DNA from: Candidatus Fluviicola riflensis
GTDB taxonomy: Bacteria > Bacteroidota > Bacteroidia > Flavobacteriales_D > Crocinitomicaceae
Assembly: GCA_002243285.1 (NCBI GenBank)
Contig: CP022585.1
Coordinates: 1,972,641-2,036,640 of the forward strand
DNA: 64,000 nt
Reading direction: 5' to 3'
Part shown: in pieces, positions 8,350 through 17,970 of the stretch
Numbering within the stretch: position 1 is the first letter of the stretch
How the letters are laid out: each line of letters opens with the position of its first letter
The notes under the pieces: model-generated
The model's database searches: none
Seen by the model: the letters and a program-made list of their open reading frames with translations, nothing else
What the model was told of the DNA's origin: nothing
Program-made: the position numbers and the translations under genes

Positions 8350-9789
8350 CTAAAACTGAAAGTAAATAAACGGAGTTTCTTCGGTTTGCATAAACATTCC
8401 GATCAGGAAAATAATGAACGAGTAAAATGTCCAGCGAATCAAACGCGGCCATTTGAAACCAAATCGTTCAAGCGCATATTGTCGTTCCCGCCCGAACCAT
8501 TCGATAATCAGCATAAATGTGACCAGCATAATCATGAGTACAGACATGACTTTTGGCGGTTGAAACAGGTTTTTATGGAAAATATCTCCGATGTAGGTCA
8601 ATGCATGCTCCACACTTTCCGCACGGAAGAAAATCCAGGCAATGGTAACCAATGCAAACGTTCCGACCATTTTGATAAACTCCATGAGCGAAGGAAAAAT
8701 CGTTCCCTGTCCGATGATTTCGAGGTTGTTCCGGTTTTTATTCGAAAGGAGCAAAGGCAGGAAATACAAGGCGTTGAGCGCTCCCCAGCAAATGAATGTC
8801 CAGTTGGCGCCGTGCCAGAAACCACTGACCAAAAATATGATAAACGTGTTCCTGATTTTCTTACCCAAACCGCCCTGACTTCCACCTAAGGGAATATAAA
8901 GGTAATCTCTGAACCAGGTCGAAAGCGAAATGTGCCACCTGCGCCAGAATTCGGCAATGTCGCGTGAAAAGTAAGGGAAAGCAAAATTGCGCAGGAGTTC
9001 AACTCCGAATAAACGCGCGGTTCCCAAAGCGATGTCCGAATAACCGGAGAAATCGCCATAAATCTGAATGGCAAAAAATACGGCTCCCAATACCAGCGTA
9101 CTTCCCGAATACATGTCAGAATCATTGAAAATCATGTCGGCATATTCGGCGCAGCCATCAGCGATCACTACTTTTTTGAACAAACCCCATAAAATCTGGC
9201 GCAATCCGTTGACTGCCTGGGCGTAGTCAAACTTTCGTTCCCGCTGAATCTGAGGTAAAAGGTGTGTGGCGCGCTCTATCGGACCGGCCACCAGCAACGG
9301 GAAGAAACTTACGAAAACACCGTAATCAATGAAGTTTTTCTCGGGTTTGATACGGTCTTTGTAAATATCGATCACGTATGAAAGTCCGTGAAACGTATAG
9401 AAAGAGATGCCGACCGGTAAAATTACGTCTAAGGTCCACGGACTGACTTTCCAGCCAAAAGCACCAACGGTATCGGCAAAAGAATCAGCAAAAAAGTTGT
9501 AATACTTAAAAACGCCTAAAAACCCGAGATTGATGGAGATACTGAGCCAAAACCAGAACTTTTTCCGGACTTGATTCCGGGCGTCGGCCATTTTGATCCC
9601 GGTGAAATAATCCAGCAACGTAGAAAAGAGCAGGAGGAAAAGAAACCGGTAATCCCAGCAGGCGTAGAAATAATAACTGGCTACCAAAAGAAGAATGTTC
9701 TGCAGACGTGGTTTCCCCTTCACCGCAAACCAGTAGAGCAGGAATACAAGCGGTAAAAACCAGGCAAAATCAAGTGAATTGAATAACAT
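8350..9789 (-). CDS. MBOAT family O-acyltransferase (AlgI-like)
   Basis: The 479-aa integral membrane protein has about ten hydrophobic segments and the MBOAT active-site context GFWHGANWTFICWG with the invariant His326, plus the upstream FPYFSRDIAEFWRRWHIS block. AlgI-type proteins transfer acetyl groups from cytoplasmic donors to extracytoplasmic polysaccharides. Together with the adjacent SGNH gene it forms a two-gene exopolysaccharide O-acylation operon. The upstream GH44 gene is divergent. Confidence 0.93.
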   Translation of the reverse strand: MLFNSLDFAWFLPLVFLLYWFAVKGKPRLQNILLLVASYYFYACWDYRFLFLLLFSTLLDYFTGIKMADARNQVRKKFWFWLSISINLGFLGVFKYYNFFADSFADTVGAFGWKVSPWTLDVILPVGISFYTFHGLSYVIDIYKDRIKPEKNFIDYGVFVSFFPLLVAGPIERATHLLPQIQRERKFDYAQAVNGLRQILWGLFKKVVIADGCAEYADMIFNDSDMYSGSTLVLGAVFFAIQIYGDFSGYSDIALGTARLFGVELLRNFAFPYFSRDIAEFWRRWHISLSTWFRDYLYIPLGGSQGGLGKKIRNTFIIFLVSGFWHGANWTFICWGALNALYFLPLLLSNKNRNNLEIIGQGTIFPSLMEFIKMVGTFALVTIAWIFFRAESVEHALTYIGDIFHKNLFQPPKVMSVLMIMLVTFMLIIEWFGRERQYALERFGFKWPRLIRWTFYSFIIFLIGMFMQTEETPFIYFQF

Positions 9790-9811
9790 TTTTCATTGGA
9801 GAATGAGAGTG

Positions 9812-9819
9812 CAAAGCTA
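9812..9819 (-). promoter_or_regulatory. -7 box (TAGCTTTG) for the MBOAT/SGNH operon
   Basis: A perfect TAnnTTTG match on the minus strand, 23 bp upstream of the MBOAT start codon. No good TTG is seen at -33. Confidence 0.45.
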
Positions 9820-9831
9820 ATTAAGTTTGGT

Positions 9832-9869
9832 AAGTTTAATGAGTTCGTAAGTTCAAACTCATTAAACTT
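9832..9869. repeat. AACTT/AACTC-word hairpin
   Basis: Perfect 14-bp inverted arms AAGTTTAATGAGTT (9832-9845) and its complement (9856-9869). Related clusters of AACTTA/AACTCA words occur at about 25128-25195, 44618-44690, 49690-49755 and 50128-50175, all gene-free, so this is a degenerate dispersed family. Confidence 0.6.
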
Positions 9870-10027
9870 AAAAATTTTGTAGCTCAAGTTAACTTTCAAC
9901 ATTGTTCGGTTTTTTTGTGCAGAAATGACTTCTTACCGGTTTTTACGATGAATATTTAATGAAGTACGCTTTGTCATTTTATTTTCTCGTGATAGATCGC
10001 TTCATTTGCAGTAGAACGAAAGCTATT

Positions 10028-11866
10028 ATGATGAACTATTTCCTCGCATTCATGACCGCACTGATTCCGGTTGTGGTTGATTCACAAATTACTATAACCT
10101 ACCAGGTTCAGGAAAACACAATGGTAAGAAGTATCAGCCCGTATATCTACGGAAGTTGTAATGGCGGTTATCCGGATGCTACTGTGGTTCGTATAGGTGG
10201 AAATCGTCTCACGGGTTACAACTGGGAAAACAATGCGAGTCATGCCGGGGCGGATTATTTCTACCAAAATGATGCGTATTTACCATGGATAATGGGCATT
10301 CCGGCTGTCTCGTACGATGTTCCGGGAATCGTGATGACCGAGTTTCATCAAAATGCGTTGAACAGTGGCGCTATGTCGTTACTTACTTTGCCGATGGCCG
10401 GATATGTGTCCAATGACCGAAACGGAACCACGGTAGAAACTTGGGAAGCCGCGCCAAGTGCCAGATGGGCTGCTGTTCAAAACACAAAACCGACCGCTTT
10501 TTCACTCACTCCGGATGTAAACGATGGAACGGTCTATGTAGATGAGTTTATCAACTTCATGCAAAATCAGTTTGGTACAGCAAGTTCCGCTACAGGTGTG
10601 AAAGGTTATATTTTGGACAATGAACCCGGATTGTGGACGAGTACGCACGGTCGATTGTATACAGGTGCGATTAATTGTACGGATCACCTTACCAAAAGCC
10701 TTGCATTGGCGCGAAGAGTTCGTGAAATGGATGCTGGAGCAAAGATCTTCGGTCCGGAAGCGTATGGTTATAGTGAGTATTTAAATTTTCAAGGAGCTGG
10801 TGATTGGTCAACTTATAGCGGAACGTATTCGCACTATTTGGCACTTTACCTTGATTCTATGCGGTTGGCATCGCTTAGTGAAGGTTCCAGATTACTGGAT
10901 GTACTGAGCGTACATTGGTATCCGGATGTGTATGCAGGAAGTGTTTTCTCGTCGGATGTTTCTCCGAATATCGCTCGTGAACGGATGCAGCTTCCCCGCA
11001 CTTTGTGGGATAGTTCGTATATTGAAAACGGCTGGATCGGAGAATGGTTCTCACAAGATTTACCTATTCTCCCGAAACTAAACAGTTTGATCAATACGTA
11101 TTATCCGGGAACGGATTTGGCAGTTACCGAATACGATTACGGCGCAGATGCTCACATTAGTGGTGGAATTGCGCAAGTGGAAGCATTGGGAGCTTTTGCT
11201 ACAACAGGTACGGAATATGCCACAAAATGGGGTGCTTTCAGTGATTACACGCTTTCGGCGGTTTCACTTTTCAACGAGGGAATGAATCCTTTCGGAGATC
11301 AGTTGGTGGCTTCTGTAAGTCCCGATTTGACCAATTCGAGTATTTTCGGTTCCGTTTCAACCACTGACGGCAATCTTCACCTGATTGTGACCAACAAGAA
11401 TGCCGATTCGGTGATCAATGCGAACTTTCAATTGGCAGATGTATCACAATACGACTCAGTGAAAGTGTCTTATTTCACCCAAAGTTCACCAACGATTGTT
11501 TCGCAGGATTTGCCAAATACAGTCTTTACAGCTAACGGTTTCTCTTATCAATTGCAACCGTTGACAGCTTATCATTTTGTATTGAAAAGCGGTTCTGTTT
11601 CATCTGTAAATGATTTATCGGAAACAACCGAGTGGAATGTTTTTCCGAATCCGGCTAATGATGGAACTTTGTTAAAATGGGTTGTTCCGACAAAAGGTGC
11701 ATTGACGGTGGTGAATTCGCTTGGTAAAACAGTGAATCAAGTGGTTCTTTCGCAAGAAACGAAAGAGTTTTATTTAGACATGCGGCAACTGGAATCAGGC
11801 GTTTATTGGTTGGATTTTTGTTCTTTGAAAGGCGAGCATATACGGAAATTGGTGGTGAAGAACTGA
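10028..11866 (+). CDS. secreted GH44 endoglucanase/xyloglucanase with T9SS sorting domain
   Basis: The 612-aa protein has a signal peptide (MMNYFLAFMTALIPVVVDSQ). The (beta/alpha)8 core has GH44 signatures: LDNEPGLWTSTH with acid/base Glu199, and VTEYDYG with nucleophile Glu368. A C-terminal beta-sandwich and a T9SS type-A sorting domain follow (FPNPANDG... to LVVKN, last 75 residues). GH44 enzymes cut internal beta-1,4-glucan links in cellulose, xyloglucan or mannan. The product should be exported and attached to the cell surface or released. An in-frame ATG at 9959 exists, but the 23 extra residues precede the real signal peptide, so I use 10028. Confidence 0.92.
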   Translation: MMNYFLAFMTALIPVVVDSQITITYQVQENTMVRSISPYIYGSCNGGYPDATVVRIGGNRLTGYNWENNASHAGADYFYQNDAYLPWIMGIPAVSYDVPGIVMTEFHQNALNSGAMSLLTLPMAGYVSNDRNGTTVETWEAAPSARWAAVQNTKPTAFSLTPDVNDGTVYVDEFINFMQNQFGTASSATGVKGYILDNEPGLWTSTHGRLYTGAINCTDHLTKSLALARRVREMDAGAKIFGPEAYGYSEYLNFQGAGDWSTYSGTYSHYLALYLDSMRLASLSEGSRLLDVLSVHWYPDVYAGSVFSSDVSPNIARERMQLPRTLWDSSYIENGWIGEWFSQDLPILPKLNSLINTYYPGTDLAVTEYDYGADAHISGGIAQVEALGAFATTGTEYATKWGAFSDYTLSAVSLFNEGMNPFGDQLVASVSPDLTNSSIFGSVSTTDGNLHLIVTNKNADSVINANFQLADVSQYDSVKVSYFTQSSPTIVSQDLPNTVFTANGFSYQLQPLTAYHFVLKSGSVSSVNDLSETTEWNVFPNPANDGTLLKWVVPTKGALTVVNSLGKTVNQVVLSQETKEFYLDMRQLESGVYWLDFCSLKGEHIRKLVVKN

Positions 11867-11894
11867 TAAGAAAAGAGATGTTGGTTTTGGACTC

Positions 11895-12043
11895 GTCCCG
11901 TAGGGACATAATATGGTAAAACCAAAATCTCTACAGCCCATTTACCCTGTAGGGGTAAGACATTTATTATGTTTTGTCCCGACCCTACGGGGCGGACGTT
12001 GTTTGTATGAGTGACGTGTTACCATATTACGTCCCTACGGGAC
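11895..12043. mobile_element. MITE/REP-like palindromic element, copy B
   Basis: About 149 bp bounded by GTCCCGTAGGGACATAATATG and the inverted ACCATATTACGTCCCTACGGGAC type end; internal CCTGTAGGGG/CCCTACGGGG palindrome. It has the same plan and similar length as the copy at 1271-1430, and lies between the convergent GH44 and trxB genes. Confidence 0.65.
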
Positions 12044-12063
12044 TGGTAAACAGATTCAAAAAC

Positions 12064-12094
12064 AAAAAAAGGCGCTGATCATCACAACGCCTTT
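12064..12094 (-). terminator. intrinsic terminator of trxB
   Basis: Arms AAAGGCG (12068-12074) and CGCCTTT (12088-12094) followed on the minus strand by a seven-base T run. It lies just past the trxB stop codon. Confidence 0.85.
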
Positions 12095-12112
12095 CTACTT
12101 ATAGAAATCTTC

Positions 12113-13060
12113 TTAATGCTCCAATGAAGCCAAATAACGTTCTGCATCCAGCGCAGCCATACAACCTGTTCCCGCAGCGGTAATAGCCTGACGGTAAGTT
12201 TTGTCAGCGGCATCACCGGCAACAAATACACCAGGTACATTGGTTCTCGATGTTCCAGGTTGCTCGTATTTGATGTAGCCAACTTCGTCTAAGTTGATAT
12301 AATCTTTGAAAACATCTGTATTTGGTTTGTGTCCGATGGCTACGAAAAATCCTGTACATGGAATAGTACTCTCTTCGCCTGTAACGCTGTTTTTTACCAA
12401 CGCTCCGGTAACACCCATGTCGTTTCCGAGTACTTCAACCGTTTGGGTATTGTGAAGAATTGTAATGTTTGGCGTGTTGCGCACACGGTCAGCCATGATT
12501 TTGGAAGCACGGAAAACATCCGTACGTACCAGCATGGTTACTTTTGTACACAATTTAGAAAGGTAATGCGCTTCTTCGCAAGCGGAATCACCCGCACCAA
12601 CGATCACTACTTCTTGTCCGCGGTAAAAGAACCCGTCACACACAGCACAGGCAGAAACACCGCCACCGCTCAATAAATATTTTTGTTCGGAAGGCAATCC
12701 GAGGTATTTGGCTGAAGCTCCGGTCGAAATAATCACGGTTTCCGCGTGAATTTCATGTCCGTCTTCGGTCCAGCATTTATGAATTGGGCCGGTGAAATCA
12801 ACTTTATTGATGAATCCGGCACGAACGTCGGTTTCAAAGCGTTTTGCCTGAGCCTCAAGCTGAATCATCATTTCAGGTCCGGTAACACCTTCAGGATATC
12901 CCGGGAAATTTTCTACTTCGTTGGTTGTCGTTAATTGTCCGCCGGGTTGAAGTCCAACATACATAACGGGTTTCATTTCAGCGCGTGCAGCGTAGATCGC
13001 GGCAGTATATCCGGCAGGACCGGATCCGATAATTAGGCATTTTACTTTTTCTACACTCAT
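12113..13060 (-). CDS. trxB: thioredoxin-disulfide reductase
   Basis: The 315-aa flavoprotein has an N-terminal FAD motif (GSGPAGYTAA), the redox pair CAVC at residues 138-141, the NADPH motif GAGDSACEEA, and the C-terminal FAD motif GVFVAGDAAD. It reduces thioredoxin with NADPH in the cytoplasm. I place the start at 13060 (MSVEKVKCLIIG); an in-frame ATG at 13102 lies upstream of the transcription start predicted from a near-perfect promoter at 13082-13112. It has its own terminator. Confidence 0.95.
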   Translation of the reverse strand: MSVEKVKCLIIGSGPAGYTAAIYAARAEMKPVMYVGLQPGGQLTTTNEVENFPGYPEGVTGPEMMIQLEAQAKRFETDVRAGFINKVDFTGPIHKCWTEDGHEIHAETVIISTGASAKYLGLPSEQKYLLSGGGVSACAVCDGFFYRGQEVVIVGAGDSACEEAHYLSKLCTKVTMLVRTDVFRASKIMADRVRNTPNITILHNTQTVEVLGNDMGVTGALVKNSVTGEESTIPCTGFFVAIGHKPNTDVFKDYINLDEVGYIKYEQPGTSRTNVPGVFVAGDAADKTYRQAITAAGTGCMAALDAERYLASLEH

Positions 13061-13081
13061 TGTCTGTGTTTTCTTGGGGTA

Positions 13082-13112
13082 CAAATCTAACGTTTCATCC
13101 ATGATATTTCAA
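13082..13112 (-). promoter_or_regulatory. trxB promoter (TTG - 20 bp - TAGATTTG)
   Basis: On the minus strand a TTG (13112-13110) is followed by 20 bp and TAGATTTG (13089-13082), a close match to the Bacteroidota consensus TTG-N19-TAnnTTTG. The inferred start of transcription, near 13075, lies between the two candidate trxB start codons and favours the one at 13060. Confidence 0.65.
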
Positions 13113-13165
13113 GGAAGTTCGGATGAAAAAAATATCAGTAGGAATTCAATAATAAAGTCAGGTAA

Positions 13166-13723
13166 CTACTTTTTGCACGTGTATACAAAAGCAGGAGGGA
13201 AGTTAGCAGGAGTAAAGGTTATAGCGACTTCGCTAAACATACTTTTGATGGACTTTTTAGCATTCAACGAATACTGAAATTGCACATACAACGAATTGTC
13301 TGTCATGACGTTATGGCTTTCCTGTAAGATGCGGTTTTTGAGTTCAATCGGGAAATTTGCCAACGGAAGTGAGGAAAGAACAACATCTGCTTTTGAGTAA
13401 CCGAATTTCGCCAGGTATTCACCGATTTTCTCTGCAGAATCGTGGATCAAATGCACTCTCGGATCGGTAAATTCTTTTTGCAAAAGCTGCATGAAATTGT
13501 CGTTGAGCTCAAAAACCAATAATACACCTTCAGGATGAAGTTGTTCGAGCATTTTACGCGTAAAAACACCGGTTCCGGGACCCAATTCAACGATGACACG
13601 AACAGTCTTAAAGTCAATGGATTTAAGCATTTTTTTTGCCAAAAACGGCGAACTAGGACTCATAGCGCCCACCATTTTTTTCTCTTTCCAGAAGTTACGT
13701 AAGAATGATTTTCTGCCAGACAT
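13166..13723 (-). CDS. class I SAM-dependent methyltransferase (phospholipid N-methyltransferase / KsgA-like)
   Basis: The 185-aa protein has the N-terminal RNFWKEKKMVGAMSPSSPFLAKKM block and SAM motif I VELGPGTGVFTRKML, as in the COG3963 phospholipid N-methyltransferase-like family, which also resembles KsgA rRNA dimethylases. A motif-IV-like SSLPLANFP replaces the NPPY/F of true KsgA, so lipid or small-molecule methylation is more likely than rRNA modification. It starts 3 bp after the dihydroorotase-like gene and is the last gene of a three-gene operon. The substrate is unproven. Confidence 0.75.
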   Translation of the reverse strand: MSGRKSFLRNFWKEKKMVGAMSPSSPFLAKKMLKSIDFKTVRVIVELGPGTGVFTRKMLEQLHPEGVLLVFELNDNFMQLLQKEFTDPRVHLIHDSAEKIGEYLAKFGYSKADVVLSSLPLANFPIELKNRILQESHNVMTDNSLYVQFQYSLNAKKSIKSMFSEVAITFTPANFPPAFVYTCKK

Positions 13724-13726
13724 CGG

Positions 13727-14986
13727 TTAATCTTTCAGCGCGAATTTACCATTATTGAATACACCGTAGACATATCCTGTTAATTCTTTACCAACAAATG
13801 GTGAATTTTTCGTTCCGATTAAAATGTCACGGTGTTCAAAAGTCCATTTTTTTGTCGGTGAAAAAGCCGTGAGATCTGCCTTTTTTCCAACTTCAATCGG
13901 TTGATTTTGAATTCCTAATAAATCCCGCGGACCTTCTGTCAAACGGGAGACAATCCAGGACAACGACTTGGCTTCGTGTGTCAATAACTCACCGAATAAA
14001 GTCTGCAGGGTGCTGTTTCCAAAATTCGCATGGTCAAATTCCACGTCCGTTTCTTCTGAATCGTTGGGCCTGTGATCAGACACAATGCAATCAATGGTTC
14101 CGTCTTTTACGCCTTCCCATAAAGCTAAACGATCTGATTCAGAACGTAATGGTGGCATTAATTTAAAGTTTGAATCAAAGTCGAGAACAGCCGTTTCGTT
14201 GAAGATTAGGTGTTGGCCGTGAACATCGGCTGTTACAGGTAAACCGTCAGCTTTTGCTTTCCTAATAAGATCAACTGCGATTGCTGATGAAAGTCCGGTT
14301 ACGTGCAAGCGCCCCCCGGTATATTCTACCAAACGAATGTTGCGTTCCAGGTTGATCACTTCTCCAATAATCGGATCGGCTTTCAGTCCGGTTTTGGTTG
14401 ATGCTTCGCCTTCGTTTACCATTCCTTTTCCGGAAATGGAAGCATCTCGTGAAAATCCAATGATCGTTCCGCCGAAATTCTTGCTGTACAAAAGCGCCCG
14501 GTACATCATTCCTGCAGAAACCGTTCTGAGATCATCCGAGAACAAACGCACGCCGTTTTGGAACATGTCATACATCTCGGCCAGGTGTTCTCCTTCGTTT
14601 TTCTGCGTAATGCATCCCATCGGGTGAAGCGTGCTCACGCTGTTTTCCGAGCGCCGAAGAAGGTATTCAACGGCTGTTTTTCCGTCGGTAACCGGTTTGG
14701 TAGTTGGAAGTGCGGCCACATGTGTAAATCCACCGAAAGCCGCGGCATCCAGGCCCGATTCAATAGTCGATTTGTGTTCTTCCCCCGGATCGCACAAATG
14801 TGCTTTTAAATCAACCCAGCCCTGTGAAACATGCAGGTTTTCACCTTCCAGCACAATCGCGTCTTTGTCTGTAATAGAAGAAGCTATCGCTGCAATGATT
14901 CCATCTTCGATCAGGATGTCTTGTTGAGTGCCGTTGTAGGTGGAGTGTTGATCAAGAATCGTTGCGTTGCGAAGAAGAACTTTCAT
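13727..14986 (-). CDS. dihydroorotase-like amidohydrolase with a degenerate metal site
   Basis: The 419-aa product aligns by eye to class I dihydroorotase from end to end (GWVD..., [36 protein letters not shown]). The metal-binding D-x-H-x-H motif reads DLKAH: Lys61 replaces the first His, and only His63 remains. The last motif reads SDHRPN instead of TDHAPH. This looks like the partly degenerate DHOase paralogues found in flavobacteria and the non-catalytic pseudo-DHOase of some ATCase complexes. I chose the start [12 protein letters not shown]; an extension to 15121 would overlap the BatA-like gene. It could be a structural partner of ATCase or have altered chemistry. Confidence 0.8.
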   Translation of the reverse strand: MKVLLRNATILDQHSTYNGTQQDILIEDGIIAAIASSITDKDAIVLEGENLHVSQGWVDLKAHLCDPGEEHKSTIESGLDAAAFGGFTHVAALPTTKPVTDGKTAVEYLLRRSENSVSTLHPMGCITQKNEGEHLAEMYDMFQNGVRLFSDDLRTVSAGMMYRALLYSKNFGGTIIGFSRDASISGKGMVNEGEASTKTGLKADPIIGEVINLERNIRLVEYTGGRLHVTGLSSAIAVDLIRKAKADGLPVTADVHGQHLIFNETAVLDFDSNFKLMPPLRSESDRLALWEGVKDGTIDCIVSDHRPNDSEETDVEFDHANFGNSTLQTLFGELLTHEAKSLSWIVSRLTEGPRDLLGIQNQPIEVGKKADLTAFSPTKKWTFEHRDILIGTKNSPFVGKELTGYVYGVFNNGKFALKD

Positions 14987-15000
14987 GGTTGTTGATACGT

Positions 15001-17055
15001 TTAATGTTTCCAAAAATAGACGATAATCATTTCGGTGAGCAGGAAGAAAAGGACGAAAATAACGCACCATTTCCAGTAAGTTATGGGTTGGTCGAGTTGC
15101 AGGAATGAAGCGCCTGTCCAACCCGACGTACTGCGCACATCCATGGTTTTGATACCTGCGTTTTCAAAAGTGCTCATGATTTCCGGTTCGGTCAGTGATT
15201 GTATACGCGATTCGGAACGGTTGTAGTTAATGGACAATGCACCTAGCTTTTCTCCGCCGGAAATTACACTGTAATTCCCTGATTCCAGTTGGCGAACAGC
15301 TTCCAATCCCTGAACGGAAATGAAGTTTGACTGACGTTTTTTGAAAACGGTAGGAATGAAATCGATGTCGCCTTTTTTAAGGTGAACGGCCTGTTCGGCG
15401 TTGCGTGGCTGACCAATCGGATAACTACCATCTTCACCGATAATGAGGTAATACGGAGCTTGTCGCTGGCTCAATTCACCGATACGCAAAAGCAGGGTAG
15501 AAAAGAGCTGATTACTGGTAAATGAACTGTAAGTCTGGTCAAGTGATGTTGCAGAAAGATAAGCGTTGAATTTTCCTGTTCCCCGCACGAAGAAAGAATT
15601 TCCGCTTTGGAAAGTCAACAGATCAACACTTTCGGAAGCTGAGTTGGATTGTAGACGATACGCTTTTTTAACGGCTGGTAGGTTCAGTTGTTCCGGTTTA
15701 CGTTCAAACACGCCGTCGAAAAACGGATCTTTGGTGTTGATTTTGCGCACTATCAGGCCTTTTTCCTGTAATTGGCTGAAAGCAGGAAGTTTCAGGCGGG
15801 ATAAAAAACCATTCCAACCACCAACGCTGGTGTTTGCGCCTGGAAAGAGCAGGAGTGAGCCACCGTCATTGGCAAATTCGAGTAATAAATCGGTGGTGTT
15901 GGCCGAAATCTGGTTGCAGCCATTGATCACCACTAAATCTTTGTTCTGTAATTGCGCTTCGGTCAGCTGGTTTTGCTGAACAGTACTCGTTTTATAGAAA
16001 TCATCGAGTCCGTAAACGATATTGATGTTGGAAACAGCACTTTCGCCGTCGATGATGAGCACGTTACTTTGTTTCCGTACGTCATACGAAAAGAAATAAC
16101 TGTCGTCCATGTTCATCTGGCGGTCGTTGACCTTCACAGAACCCTGGATTTTTCCCAACTCGTTGTTGAAATAACTCAATTCAACCGTATCGCTTCCGTT
16201 GGAAGGAATGTCGGCAAAAACATCGCGGTCTATTTTACCAATGTGAATGTTGACATCAACCGTATTTACTGCCGTTTCACCTTCGTTGCGCAAGCGTACA
16301 TACAACGTTTGTTTAGCCTCTTTTTTCTGCACTGGCGTGGCAAACCAAATGGAATCGATGTACAGATTTCCGTTGTTGACCGGTTCCAGTTTTACCGGAT
16401 ACAGCATGGTTTCCCAATTCTTGTATTTCGGTAAAACACCTGTTGTCGATTTTTGAAAGTCGGACAAATAAATGAGCTGGCTGCTGGCGACACGAAGATC
16501 GTTTGATTTATTGTCGACCAGCCATTGTTCCCACCAATTAGTAACATCGGCGGCTTTTCGCACCAGTGAAGTCGGTTTGATCTTTTCGATTTTCTCTAAA
16601 AACTGCGCTTTGGTCAACGTTTGTTTTTCCGAACCACTGAGTTCATTGGTAAGCAAGACGAATTGAGCAGTCCTCGGAGCATCCTGTACAATCGATTTTG
16701 CCAGTTCGCGCGATTGAGAGAATAATTCGCCTGTAACACCAATTCGTGTCATGGAGAACGAGTTGTCGATGTAAATTCCGATCACGTTGACGCCGCTTTT
16801 ATTCGATTCTTCCTTCAGGGGAATAAACGGTTGTGCAAAAGCGAATACGAGGAATGAAAAGGCGAGTGCCCGTGTTGTGAAAATGAGCCAGTACTTGAGT
16901 TTACGCGTGTTCTTCTGATTCTGTTCCACCGATTTCAAAAAGGTCAAACTCGAAAAAAAGACAGTTTTGTAACGCTTAAAATGAAAAAGATGAATGAGAA
17001 GCGGAATGAGGAGAACCGCAAGGGCAAACAAAAATTCAGGATAGACCCACTTCAT
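15001..17055 (-). CDS. BatA/vWA-domain membrane protein
   Basis: The 684-aa protein starts with the BatA N-terminal domain ([23 protein letters not shown]), a second helix at about 55-75, and a von Willebrand A domain whose MIDAS motif is D-N-S-F-S (Asp97, Ser99, Ser101). A large extracytoplasmic beta-rich region and a DUF4159/GATase-like segment follow, with a last helix near the C-terminus ([21 protein letters not shown]). Such proteins occur with MoxR ATPases in the aerotolerance (Bat) system, but no MoxR or other Bat gene is adjacent. It heads the operon with the DHOase-like and methyltransferase genes (14-bp gap). A TATCTTTG box lies at 17061-17068. Confidence 0.85.
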   Translation of the reverse strand: MKWVYPEFLFALAVLLIPLLIHLFHFKRYKTVFFSSLTFLKSVEQNQKNTRKLKYWLIFTTRALAFSFLVFAFAQPFIPLKEESNKSGVNVIGIYIDNSFSMTRIGVTGELFSQSRELAKSIVQDAPRTAQFVLLTNELSGSEKQTLTKAQFLEKIEKIKPTSLVRKAADVTNWWEQWLVDNKSNDLRVASSQLIYLSDFQKSTTGVLPKYKNWETMLYPVKLEPVNNGNLYIDSIWFATPVQKKEAKQTLYVRLRNEGETAVNTVDVNIHIGKIDRDVFADIPSNGSDTVELSYFNNELGKIQGSVKVNDRQMNMDDSYFFSYDVRKQSNVLIIDGESAVSNINIVYGLDDFYKTSTVQQNQLTEAQLQNKDLVVINGCNQISANTTDLLLEFANDGGSLLLFPGANTSVGGWNGFLSRLKLPAFSQLQEKGLIVRKINTKDPFFDGVFERKPEQLNLPAVKKAYRLQSNSASESVDLLTFQSGNSFFVRGTGKFNAYLSATSLDQTYSSFTSNQLFSTLLLRIGELSQRQAPYYLIIGEDGSYPIGQPRNAEQAVHLKKGDIDFIPTVFKKRQSNFISVQGLEAVRQLESGNYSVISGGEKLGALSINYNRSESRIQSLTEPEIMSTFENAGIKTMDVRSTSGWTGASFLQLDQPITYWKWCVIFVLFFLLTEMIIVYFWKH

Positions 17056-17124
17056 GCTCCCAAAGATATTTATTTATTGTGAATTATGAGCAAGCGAGTT
17101 GTATTTACGGTGGATTTCAGGGAT

Positions 17125-17200
17125 GAATCACCACAACGCTTACGCTGTAGCTTCAGCGAAGGCGCATAGCGATGGCACAAGCTTCAGCGAAGGCGCAAAG
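17125..17200 (+). repeat. dispersed repeat (CTTCAGCGAAGGCGCATAGCG family), copy 1
   Basis: Gene-free DNA with ACCACAAC-GCTTACGCTG-TAGCTTCAGCGAAGGCGCATAGCGATGGC followed by a partial repeat of its own middle. A diverged inverted copy lies at 60078-60170, and fragments of the CTTCAGCGAA word recur near 41565. No coding capacity. Confidence 0.55.
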
Positions 17201-17270
17201 TTTTTTGAAGGATAGACGTGTTAAGACTACAAAGGTGATCTACGTAAATCTTCTTTGTGATAAAAAAAAA

Positions 17271-17687
17271 TTATTTGATCAGCAACAACAATAGTGCTCC
17301 TGCAGCTTCGCAATCACCTTCTACTTTCCCTACAATGGTTACATTCAGACCATAGCTATCGGTTGAATAAACGGTTCCTTTCTCTACTTTTCCAACTTTA
17401 ACGGCGTTGGTCCCGAAACGATCAGTTGCATATACAACGCCGTTTTCAAATTTACCTTTTTGAACCGGGGTTGCTCCTTTGCGGTCTGTTGAATAAAGTG
17501 CCGTTCCATCCACTTTGCCGATTTTGGAAGCTTTGGCTCCCTGCGCGTCGGTGGAATAAACCACATTGCCAACGGCTTTTCCGTTTTGAGTGGAGGCGCC
17601 TGCTCTGTCGGTTTTGTAAATGGGACATTGAGCATTTGCCCATGAATAGGCCAGAAGTACGATTGCCAGTGCGAAGATTTTTTTCAT
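17271..17687 (-). CDS. short secreted protein with five tandem 21-22-residue repeats
   Basis: The 138-aa product has a Sec signal peptide (residues 1-19, ending SWANAQ) and five imperfect tandem repeats of consensus V-x-x-G-x-V-Y-S-T-D-x-x-G-x-x-x-x-K-x-G-K (YSTDAQG, YSTDRKG, YATDRFG, YSTDSYG, plus an N-terminal YKTDRAG). Each unit predicts a beta-hairpin, so a beta-solenoid or propeller-like sheet is plausible. The C-terminus ends in a small hydrophobic run (AGALLLLLIK). I do not recognise a function; periplasmic or surface location is inferred. It is a monocistronic gene between dispersed repeats. Confidence 0.8.
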   Translation of the reverse strand: MKKIFALAIVLLAYSWANAQCPIYKTDRAGASTQNGKAVGNVVYSTDAQGAKASKIGKVDGTALYSTDRKGATPVQKGKFENGVVYATDRFGTNAVKVGKVEKGTVYSTDSYGLNVTIVGKVEGDCEAAGALLLLLIK

Positions 17688-17970
17688 GTGTTCTATCTTA
17701 ATCGTTTTGTTTTCAAACTATTGATAACGAGTTGTTTTTTACCCGGATGCGCCTGTTTATGCAACAACCATTCCAATTAAAAACGATTTAAATCTACACC
17801 TTTTTTCTAGTCAAAAAACAGGCTGACGCTACTTTTTAATAGCATTCAATTGTTTATTTCTTCACAGGGGTAAGGAGATTTTATTTTATTTTTCCTGACA
17901 AGAAATGTAACACTAAAACGATTCTTGGGTATATTCGGGGCTTTAAAAGACGAATACACCCCACAGTCAA

